Shown piece after piece: positions 1-8,400 of a DNA stretch of 14,875 nt. This DNA comes from Fibrobacter sp. (GTDB taxonomy: Bacteria > Fibrobacterota > Fibrobacteria > Fibrobacterales > Fibrobacteraceae): positions 1 through 14,875 of the forward strand of contig DUVD01000139.1 in assembly GCA_012841225.1 (NCBI GenBank), in the 5' to 3' direction. The notes under the pieces were generated by a model that was given only the letters and a program-made list of their open reading frames with translations, had not been told where the DNA came from and did not search any database. Within the stretch, counting starts at the first letter, position 1. Each line of letters opens with the position of its first letter. The translations under genes and the position numbers were made by a program.

Positions 1-1899
1 CAAGTCTTCGACTAGTGTGGGAATACGGTAAGACCAGTTGTGAGGGCCCACTGTGCCAGGAATATTGATTCGTTCTAAATCGGGTTTGACCATAGAAAAC
101 TGAGACGAAAGGCCAAAAAAATCTTGCAAAGGGATAATACAGAAAAGACTATTTGAGGTGAATATGTTGGCCAGTAAGCCTTTAATGTGGTTGGGGTAGA
201 GGTTGTCTGGTGGCATGCCTTGCTGATGCGCGTGTTGCCAAAACAGTTCGCGATCGAAATCGGATTCATCCCATAAGCCCCGAAGAGTTGAAGTGTCGTG
301 ACTGCTAGTCGTACAAACCGAAAGACGAGGGTAGTCTTCCATTTCGTAGTAAGGTGAATAAGGAGCGTCCCAATTGCGTGTCCAACGCTCTACACGAAGG
401 GCTAAAATATTGAGCTTATTTAAAACATAAGGCACGCAACGCGGTACGGCGCCAAGGTCTTCGGCGCAGACGAGCATGTCGGTTTCGTTTGCAAGGACGT
501 TTAATAATTTTAAAGCGTTATCTTGCCAGAGAGATTCTTGAGCAGCGGCATTTTCGCTAATTGCATTTCTGAGTATTTGCTGCTCGGATTCGGGTAGCGT
601 AAACAAGACGGGTTGCTCGTACCAATACCAATAAGGGTAATAGTCTTCTTCTGTACCAGCGGGTACAAAGACGCGGTTCCAGTAGACCTTTAGCAAGGTG
701 TCTTTAATGTCTTGAGAAACTAGTGAGGCTAAAATTGCTTTCTCTGAGTGAAAAGGCTCTTTTAAAACAAAACGATTTGGATTAGAAGAGAGTTCTTCAA
801 AAAACTCTTCTAAAATATCATCGTTAAGCATTTTCCCGAAAAAGGATTTTAACTGCTCTACAGAAAAATTGGGGTCTCTCAAATAATCAAGGCTTTCTTT
901 TTTAATTCCTTTCCTTTCTAGGTCGGATCGCTTTAGGGGAAACGAAGGGCTAAAACGCCCTAGAATGCCCGTGACTTCGCTTTCTGGGATAGTCCAAATT
1001 CTAAAGAAACCGAGAACGTGATCGATTCGATAAGCATGGTAAAACTTGCTAGCTTGAATAAGTCGTTTGCGCCACCAAGAGTAATTGTCTTTTTCTAGAG
1101 CATCCCAGTGGTATGTAGGGAATCCCCAGTTTTGACCGCTGTAACTAAACATATCGGGTGGTGCACCAGCGCGATCATCAAGAGAAAAATACTCTCGATG
1201 AAACCAAACATCGGCGCTGTCTTCATTAATAAGAATGGGAATATCGCCTTTTAATTTAACATCCATTTCGGATAGGGCGTTTACGGCAACCTTAAATTGG
1301 GCTTCGGCAATGAACTGCAGCCATGCTTGGAACATCGCTTCTTTAGGGTGTTTTCTCCAAATTTTTTCAATGGATTCTGGCGTAGGACTTTGGTTTGTTT
1401 TCCATTCTTTCCAGCTAGCCTCTTGGTGTTTGGCCTTAAGCAAAGCATAAACGCAATAGGGTTTTACCCATTCATTGACGTTAATCCAACTCTCTATTTT
1501 TTTTTGAGTGGCAATTTGATTGTAACGGGTATCAAAAATTTTCCTTAAAACAGAGAGCTTCCAGGTGACCACTTTGTGAAAATCAATGCTAGTGTCTTTA
1601 TCGAAATCTTTTTTCGCCATTTCGATTTCTTCTTCGAAATCGGAAGACCCATTGACGAGTTGTAAGTTGATGTACACGGGATGAAGTGCAAATGCGCTCC
1701 TTGCGCTATAAGGGCTAGACTCGTTTCCTGTGTCGTTAATCGGTAGGATTTGAATAACGTTAAGGTCACAATATTTTGCCCAACTAGCAAAGGGAATTAA
1801 ATCTAAAAATTCACCAATCCCGATGCTGTTTTTACTGCGCAAGCTAAAAAGCGGGACTGCAACGCCCGTCTGAAAGAAAGAAAGTTCGCCATATCTCAT
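1..1899 (-). CDS. malQ: 4-alpha-glucanotransferase (GH77), DPE2 type, 3' end cut by window edge
   Basis: Amylomaltase (disproportionating enzyme) that transfers alpha-1,4-glucan segments between maltooligosaccharides or glycogen-type acceptors in the cytoplasm. The 633 codons in the window have no stop, so only the last residues are missing. The N-terminus (GVAVPLFSLRSKNSIGIGEF, then LPINDTG) and the GAPPDMFSYSGQNWGFPTYH motif resemble plant DPE2 and its bacterial relatives. Catalytic residues are visible: nucleophile Asp293 in RIDHVLGFFRIW, acid/base Glu480 in CAEDLGA, and Asp535 in SSHDTSTLRGLW. The C-terminal ERINIPGTVGPHNWSYR is also family-typical. The 187-residue gap between Asp293 and Glu480 is about 140 longer than in short amylomaltases, matching the DPE2 insertion. 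An in-frame TAG two codons upstream of the ATG shows that the protein starts directly at the catalytic domain, without the N-terminal CBM20 modules of plant DPE2. No close gene partner is present. The family call is firm; the natural substrate is inferred. Confidence 0.95.
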   Translation of the reverse strand, partial: MRYGELSFFQTGVAVPLFSLRSKNSIGIGEFLDLIPFASWAKYCDLNVIQILPINDTGNESSPYSARSAFALHPVYINLQLVNGSSDFEEEIEMAKKDFDKDTSIDFHKVVTWKLSVLRKIFDTRYNQIATQKKIESWINVNEWVKPYCVYALLKAKHQEASWKEWKTNQSPTPESIEKIWRKHPKEAMFQAWLQFIAEAQFKVAVNALSEMDVKLKGDIPILINEDSADVWFHREYFSLDDRAGAPPDMFSYSGQNWGFPTYHWDALEKDNYSWWRKRLIQASKFYHAYRIDHVLGFFRIWTIPESEVTGILGRFSPSFPLKRSDLERKGIKKESLDYLRDPNFSVEQLKSFFGKMLNDDILEEFFEELSSNPNRFVLKEPFHSEKAILASLVSQDIKDTLLKVYWNRVFVPAGTEEDYYPYWYWYEQPVLFTLPESEQQILRNAISENAAAQESLWQDNALKLLNVLANETDMLVCAEDLGAVPRCVPYVLNKLNILALRVERWTRNWDAPYSPYYEMEDYPRLSVCTTSSHDTSTLRGLWDESDFDRELFWQHAHQQGMPPDNLYPNHIKGLLANIFTSNSLFCIIPLQDFFGLSSQFSMVKPDLERINIPGTVGPHNWSYRIPTLVEDL

Positions 1900-1936
1900 G
1901 CCCTAAAGATAACTTCTTTTTTGCCTTTTTAACCCT

Positions 1937-1965
1937 TATCTAGAAGAGAAAAAAAGAGCAGTCAA
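1937..1965 (-). promoter_or_regulatory. Candidate promoter of the amylomaltase gene
   Basis: On the minus strand TTGACT (1960-1965) is followed by a 17-base spacer and TAGATA (1937-1942). This places a start of transcription about 30 bases before the ATG at 1899. The -35 match is good and the -10 match is weak, so this is only a candidate. Confidence 0.35.
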
Positions 1966-2049
1966 TGTGAGAAATTAAAAACTTATTTGTAGTAAACAAA
2001 GAATGATTTAATACTTAAAGATTACTGTTATCTTTATAGCAAGGAATTG

Positions 2050-2679
2050 TTAAAGAGGATTTTTTCTGGGCCGGCCACGAGGGCGCTTGGGAGGCTCTTC
2101 GCCAGTGGTCTCGGTGTTCAGAGACGCGAGCTTTGAAGCTAGGGTAGCCTTCACTTTTTTTGCGCGCTCTATCGCTTTGGCTTTTAATAGTTCGTCTGCT
2201 TTAACGATAGTGGCCTTAGGAGTCTCTTTTCCCTTAGCACCAAAAACGCCTTTTAAAACACGTCCCGAGCTTGGACTGGGGGTCGAAGATAGAAGCGATT
2301 TGACTTCTATATCTTTTATCCCTTTTTCTAAGGGAGCAGCAGAGGTTAAGTCGGCTTTAAAGATACCGTCTGTTTTCTTTAAAAGTGGTTTAGCCTTCTC
2401 TTCTACCTGGTTTTCAAACTCGCTTAATTTAGGCATGGGTTTAGATGCCATTGCAGTATTAGAACGAGGATTAATATCCTTGCGTTCATACTCGCTTGCA
2501 ATTTTTTTAATGCGTTCGCGCTCTTTGGCGTTTTTCTTTTCTAGTCGTTCTTTTTTGGAGGGACGGTTTTTAGGAGAGCGTTTTTTGGTTCGTTCCTCAC
2601 TAGAATTTAATATTTCTTGGTCGGATGGCCCCCTAAGTTCAGGAGGAACCTCTACAATACCTGGATAATCTGTTGTCAT
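2050..2679 (-). CDS. Lysine-rich protein with C-terminal AT-hook, function unknown
   Basis: A 209-residue soluble protein with no signal peptide or membrane segment. Residues about 28-66 are a dense run of Lys, Arg and Glu, probably helical. The middle (70-160) is rich in Ser, Pro and Lys and looks disordered. Residues 160-187 form a second charged helix. The C-terminus holds an AT-hook, KRPRGRPRK at 198-206, whose GRP core binds the minor groove of AT-rich DNA in known AT-hook proteins. A DNA-binding, nucleoid-associated or architectural role is therefore likely, but no enzymatic or conserved globular domain is recognisable. The gene is divergent from the AlkD-like gene, with 135 bases between the start codons. 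An ORF of similar size lies antisense (2087-2668), but the minus frame has the AT-hook, coherent charge patterning and a good upstream promoter. The AT-hook is seen directly; the function is inferred. Confidence 0.75.
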   Translation of the reverse strand: MTTDYPGIVEVPPELRGPSDQEILNSSEERTKKRSPKNRPSKKERLEKKNAKERERIKKIASEYERKDINPRSNTAMASKPMPKLSEFENQVEEKAKPLLKKTDGIFKADLTSAAPLEKGIKDIEVKSLLSSTPSPSSGRVLKGVFGAKGKETPKATIVKADELLKAKAIERAKKVKATLASKLASLNTETTGEEPPKRPRGRPRKNPL

Positions 2680-2743
2680 AAATTTGAATATTTTGCTTAA
2701 AAAGGTTTTTTTTGTAAGAAAAGTCGTTAAAAGGTAGCTAAAA

Positions 2744-2773
2744 GGTATAAAATATTGATTTTAAATTTGTCAA
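2744..2773 (-). promoter_or_regulatory. Promoter of the AT-hook protein gene
   Basis: The minus strand carries a perfect TTGACA (2768-2773), then 17 bases to TTATAC (2745-2750), or 18 to TATACC (2744-2749). The predicted transcript begins near 2737, giving a leader of about 58 bases before the ATG at 2679. A weaker divergent promoter (TTGATT at 2755-2760, 17 bases, TAGAAA at 2778-2783) lies on the plus strand within the same stretch and could serve the AlkD-like gene. If so, the two genes would compete for polymerase. Confidence 0.5.
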
Positions 2774-2814
2774 GACCTAGAAAATAACGTGCCTGTGGGT
2801 TATTTTTGTTTGAG

Positions 2815-3477
2815 ATGCTTAAATTTACTCAAGAAATATTACTAGCCTTAAGAGCCATCGCTAACGATGATGAAGCTCGTAGTATGTCTAGAACAGTTAA
2901 AGAACAATTTGACTTTCTAGGTGTAAAGGTGGTATCCAGAAGGGAAGCCACTTATCCAATCTTTGAGAAGTTTCCGCCAAAAGACAGTGAGGAATTAATT
3001 CGCCGCGTGGACGACATGTGGAGTCAGCCTTACCGTGAAATTCAATATGCCGCTTGCGACTATTTATTTCGTCACAAAGACCTTTTAGCTGGACCTCATT
3101 TGAACTTCTTAAAAAAGCTAATCAAGACCCGCGCTTGGAGAGACACCGTCGATACACTGGCTACCAGTGTCCTTGGTGACCTCGCTTGGCGCATGCCCGC
3201 CCTTAGAAGCAAAATTGCTTCTTGGATTAGAGACCCTAATATCTGGGTGCGTCGCAGTGCGATTATTTTCCAACTGCAATACCGGGATCAAACTGATTGG
3301 CCTTTATTAAAAGAATTCTGCGTATCTTGCGCAAAAGACGAAGACTTCTACATTCGAAATGGAATCGGACGCGCACTCAGCGAGTATGCTCGGATTAACC
3401 CCATCGAAGTCAGACGCTTTGTCTTAAGCAATACGCTCTCATTTCAAATGACTCAAGAAATACTAAAAAACATTTAA
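2815..3477 (+). CDS. AlkD-fold HEAT-like repeat protein with altered active site
   Basis: A 220-residue member of the AlkD family (DNA alkylation repair, HEAT-like repeats), aligning over its full length with Bacillus cereus AlkD as I recall that sequence. Family landmarks are FLGV, the TVD motif after residue 109, NIWVRRSAIIFQLQYR, and FYIRNGIGRALSEYARINP. AlkD removes N3- and N7-alkylpurines without base flipping, using Asp113 as the catalytic residue and Tyr27, Trp109 and Trp187 as aromatic contacts. Here Asp113 and the conserved Arg (147) are kept, but the aromatics are replaced by Thr27, Arg109 and Arg186. DNA binding is likely; glycosylase activity is doubtful or altered. ATG 2815 was chosen because it gives the family's usual N-terminal length; an in-frame TTG at 2806 would add three residues. 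There is no strong Shine-Dalgarno. The gene is single, with its own terminator. Confidence 0.85.
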   Translation: MLKFTQEILLALRAIANDDEARSMSRTVKEQFDFLGVKVVSRREATYPIFEKFPPKDSEELIRRVDDMWSQPYREIQYAACDYLFRHKDLLAGPHLNFLKKLIKTRAWRDTVDTLATSVLGDLAWRMPALRSKIASWIRDPNIWVRRSAIIFQLQYRDQTDWPLLKEFCVSCAKDEDFYIRNGIGRALSEYARINPIEVRRFVLSNTLSFQMTQEILKNI

Positions 3478-3501
3478 TTCAAAATTGAATTTTTAACGAA
3501 G

Positions 3502-3531
3502 CGCTTACTGATAACCAGTAGGCGTTTTTTT
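3502..3531 (+). terminator. Rho-independent terminator of the AlkD-like gene
   Basis: A 9-base-pair stem (CGCTTACTG with CAGTAGGCG, one G-U pair, loop ATAAC) at 3502-3524 is followed by seven T residues. It starts 24 bases after the stop codon and reaches the stop codon of the convergent TauE-family gene. Confidence 0.85.
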
Positions 3532-4285
3532 ATTTGAAAAGATCGTAAAGCAAGTAGGCCGCCATGAGTAGACTAACGACGGTAATCGCTTTTTCTATGA
3601 ACTCATTACCATGCTTTCTTTGGAGTCGACTGCCGATATAGCCACCAACCCAAGCGCCTAGCGCCATAACTATAGCGATGCTCCAAATTATTTTTCCAGC
3701 GAAGCCTAGCACAATGGTACTAATTATTAAAAAGATAGAAGTCAGTCCGCTTTTTAAGGCGTTAACTTGTATTAAACTAAGCCCGCTATATTTGGATAAA
3801 GCAAATATCTGAATAAAGCCTACACCGACTTGAATAATGCCGCCGTATATGCCAACAGCCATAAATCCGAGGAAGCCTTTGAGAGAGACTTTAGTGGGAG
3901 GTGTTTCTGGCGCTTTACCCAAAATATTTTTTTTGACATTCGTTAAAAAAACGACAAAGAATATGACAATAGCGAGAATTGCTTGAAACACCTTGTCGTT
4001 GATTTGAACAAGTGCGACAACACCTATAATAGAGCCTATTAGTGTGGGCAAAAAAAGTTGCTTAAAAATGGGCAAGTATAAGTGACCGTGCTTTCTAAGA
4101 TTTATCATCGAACTAAAATTCCCGACGATAAGCCCTATTCTATTAGTGCCGTTAGCAACAGTGGGAGGAAGACCTAAAAAAATCAAAAGAGGTAGGCTAA
4201 TGGAGCTACCACCGCCAGCGAGGCTGTTAATAATACTTACCACTAGACCTAAAGAAAAAAAGACAGGGTATTGCCAAACTTCCAT
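3530..4285 (-). CDS. TauE/SafE-family inner-membrane permease (putative anion exporter)
   Basis: A 251-residue, strongly hydrophobic integral membrane protein with about seven or eight predicted helices. It shows the two diagnostic half-repeats of the TauE/SafE (DUF81) family: NSLAGGGSSISLPLL then GLPPTVANGTNR at residues 20-49, and GIYGGIIQVGVGF at 145-157. A short charged cytoplasmic loop (about 118-135) separates the halves. Members transport small anions such as sulfite, sulfoacetate or other organosulfur compounds, but the substrate cannot be read from this sequence. It is the last gene of the unit containing the class A PBP and the lipoprotein, starting 6 bases after the lipoprotein stop. 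No clear ribosome binding site precedes it, so translational coupling is plausible. Its link to wall synthesis is not obvious. Confidence 0.88.
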   Translation of the reverse strand: MEVWQYPVFFSLGLVVSIINSLAGGGSSISLPLLIFLGLPPTVANGTNRIGLIVGNFSSMINLRKHGHLYLPIFKQLFLPTLIGSIIGVVALVQINDKVFQAILAIVIFFVVFLTNVKKNILGKAPETPPTKVSLKGFLGFMAVGIYGGIIQVGVGFIQIFALSKYSGLSLIQVNALKSGLTSIFLIISTIVLGFAGKIIWSIAIVMALGAWVGGYIGSRLQRKHGNEFIEKAITVVSLLMAAYLLYDLFK

Positions 4286-4291
4286 TTTATT

Positions 4292-5449
4292 TTACCGGGA
4301 TAATTCTTTTTTTAAAAACTCGCGATTGTCAATCACTTTTGCTTTTTGGCTGTAGTCGGGATAAGTTTCTATGCATCGATTTAGAGCTTCTATAGCTTGT
4401 TGTATCTTTTGTTGCTTTTGAATGGTATTGGATTTTTTTTGAGAACTTACAAATAACACAGAAGCATTTTTCCGTTCTTCATTGCAGAACTGTTCAGCGA
4501 GGGATTCTAAATGCTCGATAGCTCGTTGTCTCAAGTCGCTTGCCTTTAGTTTAATAAGTAAAGAATGGGCTTGCTTGTATTTTTTTTCACTTGCCAATTT
4601 TTGCGCTTCTTTTAATGCCGTTTCTGGATCATGAGAACGCCAATAAAGCTGGTCGTCTTTTGAAGTTTCTGCATCTAGTAGGTTTAATTGTTCAAGCGTT
4701 GCCTCTAACTTAAGAGTGTCTTCAAAATAATAGTAGCGGGCTTTAAGCTTTTGAATTGGTTCTTGAGCTTCTTTAAAGCGTCCACTTTCGTTGGCCGCAT
4801 TGAGGATCTTTCTCTTTTCTTGAAGCGCCTTGTCTAAGTTCTTTTGGTATGACTTTTGTTTTTGCTTTTGTGCCCATTGAATTAGAGAGTCACCGGGATT
4901 TAAGGAAATTAGACTGTCGGTAAAGGCCTTTACTAAATCAAAGGCAGAGCCCGCCGAATTCATATTGAGAATTTGGAGTATTATGGGTTTAAATTCTTGG
5001 GCGCGTTCGTACTGTGTTTTTTTGGTACGGGCATAAATTTCTTGAGCCTGGTTTTGCCATTCGCTCCAAAGGGGTTTTAAGACTATAAATCGCTCTAAAT
5101 AAAACGCAGCACTATCGGGTTCTCCTCTAGAGAGAAGAGTGTCGGCACGTAGCAAAATATTTTCTACTAACGAGGGAACTGCCTTATAAGGGTCAACGAT
5201 TTTTGCTGTTGATTTAACGACGGTGTCTGTTATTGTTTTAGCAGTATCGATAAAGGGTTCTTTTTGAATTAATGAATCGGAGCTAGTTTTTTCTGAAGTG
5301 ATTGTAGTGCTTGGTGAAGAAGTATCAACCTGCGGGTCGTCTTCAAAAACAAGGGTTCTTGTTTTGGTGACAGGAGTGGTAGAACCACAAGCCACCAATA
5401 AAGTAGTGGCTAAAAAAAGAAAAATGGATTTAGAAAAAAGGGGAGTCAT
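4292..5449 (-). CDS. TPR-like lipoprotein, candidate partner of the adjacent class A PBP
   Basis: A 385-residue lipoprotein. Residues 1-20 form a type II signal peptide ending in the lipobox LVAC with Cys21; Gly follows, so under the enterobacterial rule it would go to the outer membrane. Residues about 22-90 are a Ser/Thr-rich, probably disordered linker that could span the periplasm. From about 90 onward the chain is a string of amphipathic helices with TPR-like spacing (for example SRGEPDSAAFYLERFIVLKP at 107-126, and segments near 280-300 and 345-370). No enzymatic motif is visible. It starts 7 bases after the PBP stop codon, with an AGGA just before the ATG, so the two are almost certainly co-transcribed. 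LpoA of enterobacteria, which activates PBP1A, is also an outer-membrane lipoprotein with a TPR-like N-terminal domain, so an analogous role is a reasonable inference. No sequence homology to LpoA is claimed. Confidence 0.8.
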   Translation of the reverse strand: MTPLFSKSIFLFLATTLLVACGSTTPVTKTRTLVFEDDPQVDTSSPSTTITSEKTSSDSLIQKEPFIDTAKTITDTVVKSTAKIVDPYKAVPSLVENILLRADTLLSRGEPDSAAFYLERFIVLKPLWSEWQNQAQEIYARTKKTQYERAQEFKPIILQILNMNSAGSAFDLVKAFTDSLISLNPGDSLIQWAQKQKQKSYQKNLDKALQEKRKILNAANESGRFKEAQEPIQKLKARYYYFEDTLKLEATLEQLNLLDAETSKDDQLYWRSHDPETALKEAQKLASEKKYKQAHSLLIKLKASDLRQRAIEHLESLAEQFCNEERKNASVLFVSSQKKSNTIQKQQKIQQAIEALNRCIETYPDYSQKAKVIDNREFLKKELSR

Positions 5450-5456
5450 AGGTTCC

Positions 5457-8400
5457 TCAAGGGTTTTCGTATTCCGGTTCTATAGGAATAAAGGCATTTT
5501 TTCCGCTAAAGTCGGCTGGTAAATCCCAGTTTTCTTCGACAACAGGCTCTTTAGAAACGGCGGTTGTTGAAGGTTGCTCCAGCATTTTTACAGAATCTTT
5601 TGGAGCAAGCGTATGCATAGAAGGCATAGTGATCGAGATAACAATTCCTTGTTGGGCCGCTTCTTCTGCTGCTTTACTTGTGACGATGGGTGGGTTGTAG
5701 CCAGGCACATCAAGCCAAGGAACTTCTACATTTTTAGGATTAATATAGGCATCGGCCAAACCGGTTTGTGCATTTACTGGTAGCATACCGCGCTCGTTAG
5801 TAAATTGGATAGGCACGCGTTTAGAGGCTAAAAGAGAGATGTCTAAAAAGTCGATTTTTTCGCTTTCTTTGCGGATATCTAAAACCTCTTTGGTGAATTG
5901 CGCCCATTGAGGCAGTGCACCCGAAGCCCCTGCAATACGAGTTCTCCCAGATTTAAGAGGCCTGTTGTCGTCAAAACCGACGTAGCTACTGACAGCAATT
6001 GTGGAGTCTAGGGCAATACCGTTTTTTTCGGCTACAAAAGTGGGAATACCACCCGTAAAGGCGACGTTTTTGTAATCATTTGTGGTTCCTGTTTTGCCAA
6101 GAACGGGATAAAGAAGCGTGTTTTGACCATCTTCCGAAGAAATACTCAAGTAACGAAGCTGACTTCTGGCGGTACCGTGTTCAAATACAGAGCGGAGCAT
6201 TACGCCTACTTGAGACGTGGTGGTGTCACTTAAAATCACATTGGATTCGATTTCGTTTTTAAACAAAGAGCGACCGTCGCGATCTTTAATTTCTTGAATT
6301 AAGCAAGGTTCGTTCCAATTGCCATCGAGAGATTTAAATACCTTGCCCGTGAGCAGGGTTTGGTAGGCGGTGGTCATTTCTGCTAAAGAAACATCATTAA
6401 CACCAAGAGACATGCTCTGCACACGCTGCAATTTTTGCAGTATGCCAATGTCGCCTGCAAACCTTGCAAATTCAGCCATCGATAGTGATCGATTAAAATC
6501 GGGCCAATGACTAAGCTGTTCTATATCGAAGTAAGAGAGCTCATTGTCAACAGGTTCGATCATCGCCGAGAGCAGTTTAAAATCGGCGAGTGAAAAGTCT
6601 TGAAATAGTTTGACCGAGTCTAGAGGCACAAGTGATGAGGATAAATCGGGATCGAGCTCTTTTACAAAACGGGCTCTGAGAATTTCGGAGTAGGCCAAGA
6701 AATTGTGTTTTAAAAGAGCCGTATTTTCTGATGAACGACGTTGCTGTCTTAAACCTTTTTCTACAAATCGACCATAGGAGAGGTGCTTAAGGGCACGTGC
6801 TTTTCTAGGCTTTTTCTCGTAAAGGAATTTCTCGGTTAAGGCTTTTCGTGCTTTGATAAATTCGATTTCGCGTTTGACTTGATCGTTTAGCGTTAAGCCA
6901 AATTTATCGCGAAGGCGTTCGTAGTAGGCTTTAGGTGCTTCATCTGGATAAGAGGTATATCCATTTTTTTCTGCTACTGCGTTGTACTCATCAATGGGGA
7001 GTTTATCTAAAAGATGCTCTAAAAGCCATACGCTAGCAATGTTTTCGGAGCGAGTGGCTGCCCAAAGGATGCTTACGGTTTCGCCTTTATTTTTGTGGTC
7101 TGGACGCGGAAAGTAAAACTGGTCGTTGTACTGAAACAAATTCAATTCGTTTTCAATTTCATCTAAGTAATGCCAATGGTAGTGGAGTGCCGCTGCAAAA
7201 ACAAGAGGTTTCCAGCTAGAGCCCAATTGGCGAAGTGCCTTAAAGGAACGATCGTAACCGGTATTGTGAAACCCGCCTTGGCTAGCGAGCACGGCGCCGT
7301 TTTGAATGGCGATGAGAGCCCCCTGAAGAACGGGTTCTGTTTCTATGTTGCAAGGCACGCGGCCATCTACCGCAACGCTATCCAGCACGCTTACCAAAAG
7401 AATAGAGCCCTTTCCTAAACGAGGGGCGAGTATTTTAGTGGGGTCACCATTAACTCGTTTGCCAAAGTCTTTTAATGTCTTGGCACTCACAAAACCTTTT
7501 AATTGCCCAAAGGAAATATGAATGAAATCGAGAGCGCCTTTTTCGGTATAACCCACCGTGTCTATAGCCCCGTACAAATAATCGCCTTTTCTGCCTTTAA
7601 TGGCGCGGTTAGGGAGCTCTGCTTTAGGTAAAATAAAACCTCCTAACCGAACTTGTAAATTAGAAATGTTCGTTTGAAGTGCACGGGCAGCGGCTTCTTG
7701 ATACCTATTGTCTAAAGTGGTAATAATTTGAAGCTGGGCTTTTCTCCAGTCTTCAATTTGATTTTTCTCAAAGATTTGTCTATAAAAATCCGAGTCCAGT
7801 TTCTCTTCGAGCCTAGTCAGGGTGGTCGACATACTAAAACGAAAATCACCGTGTTCAAAATGTAGGGGAGTAGCGAGTGCCGAGTCTTTTTGCGCCTTAG
7901 AGATGTATTTCTCATCGACCATGCGGCCTAGAACGTAACCCAACCTTTGTCGCCCGCGCTCCAGGGCCTTCTCCCGGCGGTCTTGATTGCGCTGGATAAA
8001 GGGATCGTAGTTAAAAGGGCCTTTTACGGAGCCTGCAATAAAAGCGCATTCGGCAATAGTCAGGTCGCGTAGGTCTTTATTAAAAAAATATTGGGCCGCA
8101 ATAGCGACGCCCTTGCCAGTACCAGAAACGTGAAATTGATTTAAGTAAAACTCGAGAATATCTTCTTTGCTAAAGTGTTTTTCCATGCGTAGAGCGTTGA
8201 TGAGCTCTTTCCACTTTTCTTTAATGGAGTTTTTTTCGCGACCAAAAATATTCTTTACCGTTTGTTGTGTTAGCGTAGAGCCGCCTTGTCGCAACTTCAT
8301 CATGCGTATATTTTTTGCCATGGCTCTTGAAAAACCGCGAAGGTCAAAACCGTTGTGTTCCCAAAAGCGAGAGTCTTCTGCCGCGATTAGCGCATTCACA

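Noticed and set aside
1235..1790. Short ORFs on both strands inside the amylomaltase gene
   Set aside because: They lie wholly within a well-supported GH77 reading frame and have no motif or ribosome binding site of their own.
2087..2668. 193-codon plus-strand ORF opposite the AT-hook gene
   Set aside because: It is a mirror of the minus-strand gene with implausible Ser/Phe/Leu-rich composition and no recognisable motif. The minus frame has an AT-hook, coherent charge blocks and a good promoter.
2806..2814. TTG at 2806 as start of the AlkD-like gene
   Set aside because: The in-frame ATG at 2815 gives the family's usual N-terminal length. Neither start has a good ribosome binding site, so TTG is not excluded, only less likely.
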